Of a stretch of 64,000 nt of DNA, positions 7,438-16,348 are shown one piece after another. Both the position numbers and the translations under genes were made by a program. This DNA comes from Phycisphaera sp. (GTDB taxonomy: Bacteria; Planctomycetota; Phycisphaerae; Phycisphaerales; UBA1924), in the NCBI GenBank assembly GCA_003712165.1, contig RHLH01000001.1, positions 2,391,575-2,455,574 on the forward strand. Direction: 5' to 3'. Position 1 is the first letter of the stretch. The number at the start of each line of letters is the position of its first letter. A model generated the notes under the pieces. It searched no databases and had not been told where the DNA came from. It saw only the letters and a program-made list of their open reading frames with translations.

Positions 7438-9096
7438 TTAGACCTTCACCCGCGACCAGCCGCCGTGGACGAAGCGTCCGAGGAACAGCGCGCCCCGAAG
7501 GAAGAGCTCAACGCATAGCCCGAGCCAAAGCCCGCCGAGGCCGCCCGTGACGCCCTCGATCTCGGGGAACGGGTTCTCCAGCACCACGCGCCGGACAACC
7601 TCGCCCGATTCGAGCTCAAACTCGCGATAGATATCCACGCCGCTGAGTGCGTACGCGAGCGGCAACCGCATCGCGTACGTTGCGAACCACGTGATGAACA
7701 TCACGAATTTCACATCGCCCGCTCCCCGGAGCGCAGAACGGATCACGAGCGCGATCGCAAAGGGGATCTGCACGACGCCGCAGATCACCAGCAGCCTCGG
7801 CACAAGCTCGAGATGCACCGGCTGAGCGGTGAAGAGCCCGATGATCTGCGTCGGGAAAACAACAAACATCAGCCCCATGAGCGCCATGACACCCGCGCCG
7901 ATGAACGTGCAGCGGATGATCGCCGTGCGCGCCAAGGCCGTGCTCCCCGCGCCGAGGTACTGCCCCGCGAGTGTCGCGGCCGCCATACCCATCGCGAAAC
8001 CGGGCAGGAAGCTGAACGCCTCGATTCGGATGCCCCAAATGTGCGCACCGAAGATGCCGTCACCGTCACCGCCAGTGGCCCGCGCCGCGACCGCAAGCCA
8101 ACCGACGAACATGACAACAAAGAAGTTGCCAACCCACATCCCGAGGCTCTCGACGAAGTTTGGCGCGCCGAGCCTGAGCAGCCGCTTGAGCGTGAGGCGG
8201 TGAGGCCTGAGCCTGTGCCGTGTGAGCCGGACACCCGATCGACCGCGGATCAGGAACCCCGTAATCATGAGCGCCCCGATCGTGTGCGCCACGAGCGTGC
8301 CGGTCGCGATGCCGTAGATCCCCATCTCGATACCCGGGAACGCGGGGACGATCTTGGTTACTATGAGCTCGCCCTCGGTGTTGAGCTTGCTCGTCTGAAT
8401 CGGTGCACCCGAAAGGATGAAACTCGCAATTACATTCACGACGTTGCACGCGGCCATCGCCACCAAAGGCCTGTACGAATCGCCCGCGCCCCGCAGGCAC
8501 GCGATACCCGAGAACAGCACGGAACTCATCGGCACACCAGCAGACACAATCCGCAGATACCCGATGAACGCCTCGCGCGCGCTGCCCTTGAGATTGACAA
8601 GCTCAGCGATAAAGGGCGCAGACAGCGCCATCAGCCCGCCGACGATCAGCCCCGACACGATCGCGACGAGGTACGTCTGCCCCACCGCCGCGTTAGCGAC
8701 CGCGAGCCTGTGCTTGCCCACAGACCTGCTCACGAGCGCCGTCGCGCCAGTCGCGAGCGCCATCGCCACCAAACCGATGAACCAGACAAAGTAGGAAGCC
8801 ACGCCGATCGCGTCGGTCGCTTCTGCAGAGATCTGCGACGCCAGCATCGTGTCCGTCAGGCCCACGAGCGAGTTCAGATAACTCTCAACGAGGATGGGCC
8901 AGGCGAGAATCCAGATCGCCTTATTCATCGAGAGACCCGCGAGCCGGCCCCGGGTGAGCCTGCCGTCCTCGGTCAGAAGTTGCCTCTCGCCCTTCTTGAC
9001 CGGTGCGCAGCTTTCCTGCGACGGATCGAGCGTCTGAGCGTCGATCGCCAGTTCCTGCTCGTTGGGCTCATCGTGTTTGGCAGACTTGTTGGTCAT
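7438..9096 (-). CDS. MATE family efflux transporter
   Basis: A 552-residue multidrug and toxin extrusion protein, which exports organic cations or metabolites with Na+ or H+. About 12 membrane segments are visible in two homologous halves: first half IWILAWPILVESYLNSLVGLTDTMLAS, second half LLRLGAPNFVESLGMWVGNFFVVMF. Paired motifs GIACLRGAGDSYRP and IRSALRGAGDVKFV are the usual MATE internal repeat. A 55-residue charged N-terminal tail precedes the first membrane segment, and extra loops occur near FILSGAPIQTSKLNTEGELI and in the last third, so it is longer than the typical 450 residues. The substrate is unknown. It is convergent with the foldase gene, with 7 bp between them. Confidence 0.9.
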   Translation of the reverse strand: MTNKSAKHDEPNEQELAIDAQTLDPSQESCAPVKKGERQLLTEDGRLTRGRLAGLSMNKAIWILAWPILVESYLNSLVGLTDTMLASQISAEATDAIGVASYFVWFIGLVAMALATGATALVSRSVGKHRLAVANAAVGQTYLVAIVSGLIVGGLMALSAPFIAELVNLKGSAREAFIGYLRIVSAGVPMSSVLFSGIACLRGAGDSYRPLVAMAACNVVNVIASFILSGAPIQTSKLNTEGELIVTKIVPAFPGIEMGIYGIATGTLVAHTIGALMITGFLIRGRSGVRLTRHRLRPHRLTLKRLLRLGAPNFVESLGMWVGNFFVVMFVGWLAVAARATGGDGDGIFGAHIWGIRIEAFSFLPGFAMGMAAATLAGQYLGAGSTALARTAIIRCTFIGAGVMALMGLMFVVFPTQIIGLFTAQPVHLELVPRLLVICGVVQIPFAIALVIRSALRGAGDVKFVMFITWFATYAMRLPLAYALSGVDIYREFELESGEVVRRVVLENPFPEIEGVTGGLGGLWLGLCVELFLRGALFLGRFVHGGWSRVKV

Positions 9097-9155
9097 GCGG
9101 AGGGCGATACTACGTCCGCTGCCCCGGCCTCAGCGCCGAATCCGGCAATCGGCGA

Positions 9156-10307
9156 TCACTTCAAAGCATCTAGCAGTTCCGGGATGCCCTTGGCGTGCGT
9201 CGCCACGGTTTCCAGAATCTGCCGCTTGCCCGCGATCTCGCGCAGATCTCGCACGAGTTCGTTCTCGCCCGGGTGGTCGGCCTTGTTGCAGACGAACAGG
9301 TCCGCGATCTCGAGGATGCCCGCCTTGTCCATCTGCACCGAGTCGCCCATGCCGGGAGTGAGCACGACGGCGGTCGTGTCGACGTGGTCACGAATCCGGG
9401 TCTCGTTCTGGCCCGCACCGACAGTCTCGACGAACACGGTGTCGTACGCCTCGTCACCCTCGGCGGCTCCGCCGATCAGCTCGAGGATCGCATCGAGCGA
9501 GCGGTAGTCCTCGCCGCGGATAGCCAGCGAGCGGTAGAAGACCTCTTCGCCGAGGTTGTTGAAATCGACCCTCAGCCGATCGCCGAGCAGCGCACCGCCC
9601 GTAATCGGGCTCATCGGGTCGAATGCGATGACGGCGCACCGTCCGAGCGACGGATCGTTCTTGGCTCTGCGTGAGTGCTCGCCGACAAGCTGCGCGACCA
9701 GCGTGCTCTTGCCCGCACCGGGTGAACCCGTGATGCCGAGCACACGTTTCGGGCGCCTGCGATTCGCCGATGCCCTGACGGGCTTGTCCTCGTGCGCAAA
9801 TGTGATGTCCCTGGCGAGCTGCGCGGTGGGCGAAGCACCCGCGATCTCAGCATCCAGAGGCTTGACAGTCTCGGTCACCGCATCAACAACGTCCTGCAGC
9901 CCGATGCCCGTCGTAAAGCACTTGGCGATACCCGCTTCCATGAGTTTCGGGATGTCGTCCTGGGGCAGGATTCCTCCCATGTGCACCGGGATGTTGGGCC
10001 TGCCGACCTTGGTCAGTGATTCAATCAGTCTCGGGCCGAGCGAGAGGTGCGAGTTGCTCATCATGCTCGCCGCGACGACATCGACATCCTCATCCCGAGC
10101 AGAGATCGCCAAGCTCATCGGCGTCTGCCAGAGGCCCGAGTAGATCACGTGGATGCCCGAATCACGGAGCGCACGAGCGATGACCTTCACGCCGCGGTCG
10201 TGGCCATCGAGGCCCATCTTGCCGAGGAGCACCCTCGGCCTGTGGTCCAGACCCTCGCAGCGGTCTTTGCGCTCAAACTCGGTCGTCGCCTCGGTCGTCG
10301 ATCGCAT
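9156..10307 (-). CDS. Cobalamin-binding domain fused to a MeaB/MeaI-type G-protein chaperone (acyl-CoA mutase small component)
   Basis: A 383-residue two-domain protein. Residues about 22-148 form the B12-binding fold of acyl-CoA mutases, with DGHDRG (D34-x-H36-x2-G39), whose His is the lower cobalt ligand. Residues about 185-383 form an ArgK/MeaB-class GTPase with P-loop GSPGAGKST (about 194-202), FDPMSPITGGALLGDRLR, VETVGAGQNET and NKAD. FYRSLAIRG resembles the MeaI domain of IcmF. IcmF carries the same two domains in the same order, followed by the mutase barrel, which here is a separate gene at 17109-18857. GTPases of this class load and protect AdoCbl. ATG 10307 is preferred over GTG 10343, with GAGGA 9 nt upstream and a likely -10 box 49 bp upstream. 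Confidence 0.9.
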   Translation of the reverse strand: MRSTTEATTEFERKDRCEGLDHRPRVLLGKMGLDGHDRGVKVIARALRDSGIHVIYSGLWQTPMSLAISARDEDVDVVAASMMSNSHLSLGPRLIESLTKVGRPNIPVHMGGILPQDDIPKLMEAGIAKCFTTGIGLQDVVDAVTETVKPLDAEIAGASPTAQLARDITFAHEDKPVRASANRRRPKRVLGITGSPGAGKSTLVAQLVGEHSRRAKNDPSLGRCAVIAFDPMSPITGGALLGDRLRVDFNNLGEEVFYRSLAIRGEDYRSLDAILELIGGAAEGDEAYDTVFVETVGAGQNETRIRDHVDTTAVVLTPGMGDSVQMDKAGILEIADLFVCNKADHPGENELVRDLREIAGKRQILETVATHAKGIPELLDALK

Positions 10308-10356
10308 GCGTCGGGTCCTCTGGGCCTGATTCGGCCGCCACACCGGCGGTTAAAGA

Positions 10357-10367
10357 TTGTATACAGG
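10357..10367 (-). promoter_or_regulatory. TTGTATACAGG element upstream of the B12/GTPase gene
   Basis: The 11-mer contains the perfect palindrome TGTATACA. Read in gene direction it is CCTGTATACAAT, which offers a -10 (TATACA, or TACAAT at five of six). A CTGACA -35 lies 16-18 bp before it. The identical 11-mer precedes the mutase gene at almost the same distance from its start (48 versus 49 bp). It may be a shared core promoter, an operator for a common regulator, or both. Confidence 0.5.
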
Positions 10368-10396
10368 CACTCCCAGCCCTGTCAGATCAGTGCCCG

Positions 10397-11113
10397 CTAC
10401 GTCCTCACACCGAGTTCGTTGACGAATCCCACCACATTCGCAGCGAGATTCTCCGTCGCCTGCTTCAGGTTCTCGAAGAACTCTTCCTCAGGCGGGTGAG
10501 GCCCGTCGACGATGTCGGTTACCGACTTGAGAGCGGTGAATTGGGCACCGAAGAGCCCCGCCACCCACGCGACCGCGGCGGCCTCCATCTCCTTCGCGTG
10601 AGCGTCTACCTCTTCGATCCGCTCGCTGTCCTCGGCGGACAGATCAAGCGAATCGCCCGTGCTCACCACTCCCGGCTCCAACCCGAGCCTGCTCCCGACC
10701 TCAGAGAAATCCGCAACGGGATACCCGCCCCGCGCCATCTGCTCGAAGCCCGGAATCGGTACGCGGCGATCGTGGTACCAGACACGATCGGTCGCGAGGT
10801 AGACCTTCCCGATTGACCCGTCTCGCTTGGCAAACCCGCCGCAGGTCCCGGCGGACACAACGAGATCAGGCTTGAACGCTTCGCAGCCGAGCATCGTCGA
10901 CGCGGTCGCGGCCTGGGTTCCGATGAGATCAAGCCCAGTCTCAGGGTCCTGTCCGTTGACCACAAGGTCGACCTCGTTCGCCCCGATCTGACCCCGCCAG
11001 AGCCTCATCGGGACAGGCGCAGCCCACGGAGGGGTCTCGACAGGCTTGAGTCCGAGTTCACGGACCACGGGCTCTGCCTCGGCGTGCATCGCCATCACAA
11101 TCAGAACCCGCAT
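10397..11113 (-). CDS. 5'-methylthioadenosine nucleosidase, plant MTN-like
   Basis: A 238-residue nucleoside phosphorylase-fold hydrolase. The sequence follows the plant MTN pattern closely: VLIVMAMHAEAEPVV, GTQAATASTM, KPDLVVSAGTCGGF, VWYHDRRVPIPGFEQ, VSTGDSLDLS, KEMEAAAVAWVAGLF and LKSVTDIVDGPHPPEEEF. The purine-binding Asp (SVTD) and catalytic Glu-type positions (KEMEAAAVA) are present. The expected reaction is hydrolysis of methylthioadenosine in methionine salvage. Because mqnD is 9 kb away and some bacteria use MTA nucleosidase on aminodeoxyfutalosine, a menaquinone role is possible but unproven. AGGGGG precedes ATG 11113. Confidence 0.85.
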   Translation of the reverse strand: MRVLIVMAMHAEAEPVVRELGLKPVETPPWAAPVPMRLWRGQIGANEVDLVVNGQDPETGLDLIGTQAATASTMLGCEAFKPDLVVSAGTCGGFAKRDGSIGKVYLATDRVWYHDRRVPIPGFEQMARGGYPVADFSEVGSRLGLEPGVVSTGDSLDLSAEDSERIEEVDAHAKEMEAAAVAWVAGLFGAQFTALKSVTDIVDGPHPPEEEFFENLKQATENLAANVVGFVNELGVRT

Positions 11114-11188
11114 CGGTCACCCCCTGCCGTCCATCGGCGTTTCTGCTCAACGGGCGTATCCTAAGCAGGCCCTCAAAGGGAGAGACTC

Positions 11189-12028
11189 ATGCAACAGATC
11201 ACCAAGATTGTGCGCCCGATGGCGGCGCTGCTGCTCCTGCTCGCGCTTGCATCCTTTGCCGGCGGTTGGGGTCGCGACGGACACGCCATCGTTGCGAGTA
11301 TCGCGTGGCGAGAGCTCAGCCCTGAGGCAAGGGAGGAGATCAAGAAGCTGCTCGGCGAGTCCAGCCTTCCCGAGGTTGCGAGCTGGGCCGACGTGGTGAG
11401 GCGCGATCCGAACTACGACTGGTCCGCGCCGATGCACTACGTCAACATGCCGATCGACGCGACTAGCTACGACCATGAGCGTGACTGCCCGCCCGAGGGA
11501 TGCGTTGTGTCAGCGGTTGATCGGTTCGCCGCGGTGCTCAAGGACCGCAGCGCCTCTCCCCAAGAGCGAGGAGAAGCGCTCATGTTTGTCGTGCACTTCG
11601 TGGGGGATCTGCACCAGCCCTTGCACGGCGGCCGCGCAGAGGATCGAGGCGGGAACAGCATCGATATCACGTTCTTCGATGAGCGCACGAACCTGCACCG
11701 CATATGGGATTCGGGCATCCTGAACGCGTCGAGCGAGGAAGCATGGCCCGAGCGGGCCGATCGGCTCTACGACACGATCGACGAGATGGACCGAGTCGCG
11801 TGGCTCGCCGACGCCGCTGCGTCTGACTGGCTGGACAGCTCCGGGCGCTGGGCGTTTGAATCGCACAACCTCGCTGAGCAGTATGCGTACAAGATCACCA
11901 ACAATTCAACCGTGGGCACCGAGTATGTCACAGAAACGGCGCCGATCGCCGAGCTTCGGCTCAAGCAGGCGGGTATTCGGCTCGCCGCGGTGCTTGAGGA
12001 CTGTCTGGGCCCGGATTCTGCCGACTAG
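11189..12028 (+). CDS. Secreted S1/P1-type zinc nuclease
   Basis: A 279-residue exported nuclease. A signal peptide (about residues 1-26, LLLLLALASFAGG) should be cut just before WGRDGHAIV, because in this family the mature N-terminal Trp and the next His bind the zinc cluster. Further zinc ligands are visible in SWADVVRRD, MHYVNMP, VVHFVGDLHQPLH and NLHRIWDSG. The family hydrolyses single-stranded DNA and RNA and 3'-nucleotides, so a nutrient-scavenging role outside the cytoplasm is likely. GGGAGAG lies 8-9 nt before the ATG. Its stop overlaps the end of the convergent exporter gene by 4 bp. Confidence 0.9.
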   Translation: MQQITKIVRPMAALLLLLALASFAGGWGRDGHAIVASIAWRELSPEAREEIKKLLGESSLPEVASWADVVRRDPNYDWSAPMHYVNMPIDATSYDHERDCPPEGCVVSAVDRFAAVLKDRSASPQERGEALMFVVHFVGDLHQPLHGGRAEDRGGNSIDITFFDERTNLHRIWDSGILNASSEEAWPERADRLYDTIDEMDRVAWLADAAASDWLDSSGRWAFESHNLAEQYAYKITNNSTVGTEYVTETAPIAELRLKQAGIRLAAVLEDCLGPDSAD

Positions 12029-13278
12029 AGCGCACGCCTGGGCGGGAGCGCCACGTTCGAGAGCAAGAACCCGATGACCAGAGACATCGCGACGAGCAGC
12101 GTCGTGAACGCGGTGTCGATCCCGCCGACCGCATCATGCGCAAGGAAGGAAGACACACTCTGGAAGCTGATGCTCCCAGGCACGAGCAGCATGACGCCCA
12201 CGGTCGAGGGCACAGTCGAAGGGCGCCTTGCAACCCGGCTATACAGGTTCGCGTAGAGCCCCATCAGGCCTGCTCCAACACACGCGCCGAGCTCTGGACC
12301 GAAATTGAGCGCTCCGATCCGTGCTCCTGCGTACCCGATCAGCCCTGAGAGAATCAACGCGGGCGTATCGAGAGGCCTGGCCTTGAACAGCACAGTTAAG
12401 GCAATCGGCGCAATCCCGACTGCGAGATAGAGAGTCCATCCGGGCAGCGCCCCGGGCTCGTAAGGCGCGGCCGCTGCCCCGAACAGCATGTCCGCAAACC
12501 TCGTCCCGAGTGCGACACCAAACCCGATCGAGACGAGCGCGCTTATCGCGGACATCATCCGCGAGGTCCCACTGCTCAGGTTTCTTGTCGCGAGTTCGTT
12601 GATCGCCATCGTGAGAGTCAAACCCGGGAATAGCACGATGAGCCCGGCAAGCATCAGGATCTCGGGCGAAATCGGCTGTACGAGCCTTGCCCATGCGATG
12701 GCTCCGAACGACACCATCAGCCCGCACATGAATTCGATCAGTCTTGCGAGATCTCGTCCCCTTGAAGCGAGCACGATGAGCAAACCAATTGCAAGACCGG
12801 CAAAGAGCGCCGCGAAGACCTCGTTGAGTCCGCCCCCAAAGAAGCGAGCCGCGCACGCTGATGAGACCGAGAAGCTGGCGATCGTGAGCAGCACCCCGTA
12901 CCGGTCGGGTTCGGCCAGCGCGCTCTCGATCCGCTGGTTGCCCTCGGCTGGCGAGAGCCGACCCTCGCCGACCTCAACGAGAATCTCGTCGAGTTGTACC
13001 ATCCGCTCGAGATGCACCTCTCCGGGGTGCACTCTGATCAGATATGTATGGGGCTTGTCGCCAGGGGCGTTGATAGAGGCGAACACCGCCGTCGGCGCAG
13101 AAAAGAACTGGCCCTCGATCCCGAGCCGATCCGAGACCGTGTTGAGGGCATCCTCAAGCCTGTGCGCCGGCGCCCCGTAGGTGGCGAGCGCCTTGGTCAT
13201 CTTGATGATGAACGTCGAGGCATCGTCGTTGGGGAGGCCCTGCTGCTCCGTCGGGATGGCCTGGTGCAGGTTTACCAC
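12025..13278 (-). CDS. Threonine/serine exporter (ThrE) family protein
   Basis: A 417-residue membrane protein of the ThrE/YjjP-YjjB family. The N-terminal cytosolic region has the family motif FIIKMTKALATYGAPAHRLEDAL and FFSAPTAVFASI. Two blocks of about five membrane helices follow. The first corresponds to the ThrE (DUF1212) domain, with FSVSSACAARFFGGG. The second corresponds to ThrE_2/DUF3815, which ends near PGSISFQSVSSFLAHDAVGGID. Both domains are on one chain, as in Corynebacterium ThrE. Export of small amino acids is the family role, but the substrate is not provable here. The start is GTG 13278. Confidence 0.85.
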   Translation of the reverse strand: MVNLHQAIPTEQQGLPNDDASTFIIKMTKALATYGAPAHRLEDALNTVSDRLGIEGQFFSAPTAVFASINAPGDKPHTYLIRVHPGEVHLERMVQLDEILVEVGEGRLSPAEGNQRIESALAEPDRYGVLLTIASFSVSSACAARFFGGGLNEVFAALFAGLAIGLLIVLASRGRDLARLIEFMCGLMVSFGAIAWARLVQPISPEILMLAGLIVLFPGLTLTMAINELATRNLSSGTSRMMSAISALVSIGFGVALGTRFADMLFGAAAAPYEPGALPGWTLYLAVGIAPIALTVLFKARPLDTPALILSGLIGYAGARIGALNFGPELGACVGAGLMGLYANLYSRVARRPSTVPSTVGVMLLVPGSISFQSVSSFLAHDAVGGIDTAFTTLLVAMSLVIGFLLSNVALPPRRAL

Positions 13279-13287
13279 GCCGCTACG

Positions 13288-14181
13288 CTAGGCGTTGCCC
13301 AGCTCCGTGGGATCGATGATGCGCACAACCTTTCGCTGCCACTGCGTGAGGAACGACCAGAGCCTGCGGACCTTCGCGGCGTGCGACCAGCGGTCCTTGC
13401 CCTCGTAGATCAGGCAGCCCACTCGGATGACCCCCTCGCGGATGCTCCGGACCTGCCTGGTCTCGATGCGGAACGTCAGAGGCCCGTCGTCATCTCCAGG
13501 GAGCTGGAATCTGATGTAGCAATCGGTGAACTGCTTCAACTCCGAGAGCCGGCAGTTCTCGATGTTGATCCCAAGCCCGACATCCGAGGCGTCAATCAGG
13601 GTGCCGAGCCAATCGGCGCGGCGTGAGGGTACGAGAACTGTTCCGTCTTCGGTTTCGCCGCCCTCGAAGGAGCAGGTGATGCCGTCACCCTCTTTGGTCT
13701 GTCCCCGCTGAAGCGTGTAGTTGCCGTCGGCGGGCATCGACCCGTACCAGAACTCGACTCGGATGGGCGGATTGAGCGCGGCAAGCGGGATGCGGAAAAC
13801 GTTTCGCCTCTGCCCTTCCTCAACCTCTTCTGGCATGAGGATATCCATCGCAGGCACCAGGGTTGCGCGGTTGAGTTTCACGGGCTTGGCCGACGACATG
13901 ACACGGGACCTGAACTCGAAGAGCCTGCTCCCGAACCGGAAGTACCCCAGCAGCGGCGTCTGCTTCCCGAACTTGGCGGTCTTGCCGATGACCTGCACTT
14001 CCTCGAGCACGATCACCCCCGACTCGATCTCGAGCATCCGACCCCGGGCGAAGGGTTCAACGCCCGCAAGGTCCGTTTGCACGATCTCGACCGGCGAGTT
14101 GCGCGCGCACGCCTGCACCAACGCCTCCATCGGTGTCAACGAATCCGCGATTGGTCTGCGACGGGTCCCGCCCAAATACAC
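13288..14181 (-). CDS. PilZ/YcgR-like domain protein
   Basis: A 297-residue cytosolic protein. The N-terminal half resembles a YcgR-N-type beta domain (FARGRMLEIESGVIVLEE, then RLFEFRSRVM). The second part carries the c-di-GMP signature of PilZ domains: an arginine-rich RRNVFRIPL followed about 80 residues later by DASDVGLGI (D-x-S-x2-G). A 50-residue insert separates the two motifs, longer than usual. The expected role is a c-di-GMP-dependent effector of motility or surface behaviour. The start is uncertain. GTG 14181 is the longest, and ATG 14130 is an alternative that starts at MEALVQAC. The exporter gene lies 9 bp downstream. Confidence 0.7.
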   Translation of the reverse strand: MYLGGTRRRPIADSLTPMEALVQACARNSPVEIVQTDLAGVEPFARGRMLEIESGVIVLEEVQVIGKTAKFGKQTPLLGYFRFGSRLFEFRSRVMSSAKPVKLNRATLVPAMDILMPEEVEEGQRRNVFRIPLAALNPPIRVEFWYGSMPADGNYTLQRGQTKEGDGITCSFEGGETEDGTVLVPSRRADWLGTLIDASDVGLGINIENCRLSELKQFTDCYIRFQLPGDDDGPLTFRIETRQVRSIREGVIRVGCLIYEGKDRWSHAAKVRRLWSFLTQWQRKVVRIIDPTELGNA

Positions 14182-14271
14182 ACTCCGTAAAGGGGATGCA
14201 CTTCATACCGGCTATCGGCCCAGAGGAGCCGCTGCTTCACCGTGAGCGACCGATAAGCACCCAATATGGAC

Positions 14272-14895
14272 CTATTCGTTTGTTTCGAGAGTCACTGTCG
14301 TGCCCGGAGCCTTCAGGTCGTAGTTGGCGCGCAGCGAGAAACCGGACACGCGGCAGCCAAGTTCCTCCGCCCAGTCAGCCATCACTGATGAGGACTGATG
14401 CCCCAGCCAGTAGCTCGTGTCGTCCTTGACGAAAGTCATCTTGCGGCGTTTGTTTTGTAACTCCGATTCGATCTGGCTCTCGTATCGCTCGTGCAGGTTT
14501 GTGCGCAAGTCTCGCATCGAGCTCATCTCGACGTCAAAGGTGTGCACCTCAGTCGCATAACCGACGAGATCGGGAAGCAACCCGCCTTCCGCATCCCAGG
14601 GCCCCGAGTCGCGACCGTGCTTGCCGATCGTGCCTGCGGTTGGCCAGATGAAAACGATGGAGCCGTAGAGCAGTGACTTCTTGTCGTTGGCGTACCAGCG
14701 CCAGTCGCCGTAGCCCCACTCGGTGAAACCGCCCGAGTCTTCGGGGAGCCAGAGCCGGCTCGTGTCGCCGTAGTCCACGATGTGGACAGCGACCGGTTCG
14801 GCGACCTGCTGAGGCGGACGGATCGTGTAGCCCACGCACCCGACCCCGAGGAGGCCCCAGATCACAAGCATCATCGACGCGATCGCTCTCATCAT
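14272..14895 (-). CDS. Putative lipoprotein, DUF2459-like
   Basis: A 207-residue protein. Residues 1-20 are a lipoprotein signal with lipobox GVGC (Cys20). The following VHIVDYGDTSRLWLP, then FTEWGYGDWRWY and IVFIWPTAGTIG, resemble the DUF2459 pattern (VxVVxHGWHTxLVLP, EFGWGDxxFY). The usual histidines of that family are replaced, so the relationship is tentative. The C-terminal third (WAEELGCRVSGFSLRANYDL) fits the family end. Its start is only 14-23 bp from the start of the divergent DUF1294 gene, so the two share a very compact control region. Confidence 0.55.
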   Translation of the reverse strand: MMRAIASMMLVIWGLLGVGCVGYTIRPPQQVAEPVAVHIVDYGDTSRLWLPEDSGGFTEWGYGDWRWYANDKKSLLYGSIVFIWPTAGTIGKHGRDSGPWDAEGGLLPDLVGYATEVHTFDVEMSSMRDLRTNLHERYESQIESELQNKRRKMTFVKDDTSYWLGHQSSSVMADWAEELGCRVSGFSLRANYDLKAPGTTVTLETNE

Positions 14896-14918
14896 GCCTA
14901 CAGGGTATCGTGTCAGCC

Positions 14919-15215
14919 ATGACCTACGTCTACGCCGTCATCGGGCTCTATCTCGTCATGTCCGCAGCGGCCTTCATCGTGTTCTGGCTCGACAAACGCA
15001 AGGCCAGCAAGGGCCAGTGGCGCACCCCTGAGAAGACGCTCCTCTTGCTCTGCGCTCTCTTCGGTTGGCCCGGCGGGCTGCTCGCGATGCGGTTTGTCCG
15101 CCACAAAACCCGCAAAAAGAAGTTCACCATCGGCGTGCCTCTGATCGCCGGGCTCCATCTCGCGTTCTGGATCGCGCTGGCCGGGTGGTGGTTCAACGAC
15201 TACTTCACACAATAA
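14919..15215 (+). CDS. DUF1294 family small membrane protein
   Basis: A 98-residue inner-membrane protein. The DUF1294 pattern is plain: a first membrane helix, then FWLDKRKASKGQWRTPEKTLLLLCALFGWPGGLLAMRFVRHKTRKKKF, and a final helix. The conserved Asp-Lys, the W-R-x-P-E and the Gly-Trp-Pro-Gly-Gly stretches are all present. The function of the family is unknown. ATG 14919 is chosen, and GTG 14910 would add three residues. It is divergent from the lipoprotein gene. Confidence 0.85.
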   Translation: MTYVYAVIGLYLVMSAAAFIVFWLDKRKASKGQWRTPEKTLLLLCALFGWPGGLLAMRFVRHKTRKKKFTIGVPLIAGLHLAFWIALAGWWFNDYFTQ

Positions 15216-15357
15216 CACACCACCGCAGCGACTCGCATCGCCAGCACATCGCTGTCAATGGACGGACCGGTGCTCTGGTATGAGTTTCGTAAATAATGCT
15301 CACTGCGTCGTGGCAGATCCTGTACTGTGGATGTTCTCAGAATCCAGGAGACACCCC

Positions 15358-16281
15358 ATGCAGATCACCCGCCGAACAGCACTTGCCGCCGGGCTGTCGA
15401 CCGCAGCCGCGATCCCCGCGAGCCGCGCACTGGGTGAGACTGGCTCTACGAATCGGCGACGTGTGCTGCGGGTCGCGCACCTCACCGATGCGCACGTGCT
15501 CCCGGGCAAGGGCGCAGGCGATGGGCTCGCGATGTGCCTCGAGCACGCGCAGGACAAGGGCGCCGACTTCATCATCTTCGGCGGGGACAACGTCATGAAC
15601 GTCGACGGCGACGGGCGCGAGACCGCCGCGGCGCAGCTCGATGTCTTCAAGGGCAGCGTCAAGCACGCCTGCTCCAAACCCCACCACTGCGTCATCGGCA
15701 ACCACGACATCCTCAGGCTCGACCCGGTAGACGGCAAGAAATGGGCAACCGACGCGTTTGGTCTCGACAACCGCTACGGCGAGTTCGCCGTGCCCGGCAG
15801 CGGCTCGTGGCAGTTCATCGCGCTCGACAGCACCAGCCCGGAGGGCGGGGGCTACAAGGGCCGGTTCGACGACGAGCAACTCGACTGGCTCGAACGCACG
15901 CTCCGCGATGTGCCCGAGGATCAGCACGTGTGCATCGTGAGCCACATCCCGATCCTCGCCGCGTGCGTGTACTTCGACGGCGAGAACGAGAAGTCGGGCA
16001 ACTGGCGCGTGCCCGGCGCGTGGATGCATATCGATGCCCGCCGACTCAAGGATCTGTTCCTGAAGCACCCGCAGGTGAAGCTGTGCCTCTCGGGCCACAT
16101 CCATCTCGTGGATGTCGTCGACTACCTGGGTGTTCGCTACGCGTGCAACGGAGCCGTCAGCGGCGGCTGGTGGCGCGGCGATTACCACGAGTTCGCACCG
16201 GGCTACGCGCTCGTCGACCTGTTCGACGACGGATCGAGTGAGATTGAATTCTTCAATTATGGATGGGTGACTCGGGAGTAA
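15358..16281 (+). CDS. Tat-exported calcineurin-like metallophosphoesterase
   Basis: A 307-residue secreted phosphoesterase. The N-terminus QITRRTALAAGLSTAAAI is a twin-arginine signal. The five metallophosphoesterase motifs follow in order: HLTDAHV (D-x-H), GGDNVMN (GD), VIGNHDIL (GNH), VSHIPIL (H) and LSGHIHL (GH-x-H), enough to bind two metal ions. Export by Tat suggests folding with metals in the cytoplasm. The substrate is unknown. The frame opens at 15280, but ATG 15358 starts the Tat signal exactly and follows a purine-rich stretch (CAGGAGACACC). Confidence 0.9.
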   Translation: MQITRRTALAAGLSTAAAIPASRALGETGSTNRRRVLRVAHLTDAHVLPGKGAGDGLAMCLEHAQDKGADFIIFGGDNVMNVDGDGRETAAAQLDVFKGSVKHACSKPHHCVIGNHDILRLDPVDGKKWATDAFGLDNRYGEFAVPGSGSWQFIALDSTSPEGGGYKGRFDDEQLDWLERTLRDVPEDQHVCIVSHIPILAACVYFDGENEKSGNWRVPGAWMHIDARRLKDLFLKHPQVKLCLSGHIHLVDVVDYLGVRYACNGAVSGGWWRGDYHEFAPGYALVDLFDDGSSEIEFFNYGWVTRE

Positions 16282-16348
16282 TTTGTTGGAGCATAGATAA
16301 GGTCAAACTACATCTATTGATATCAATTATAGTTCCAGCCGTAGAAAT

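Noticed and set aside
7813..9507. 564-codon plus-strand open frame
   Set aside because: Antisense to the MATE gene, and extremely rich in Arg, His and Glu with no domain.
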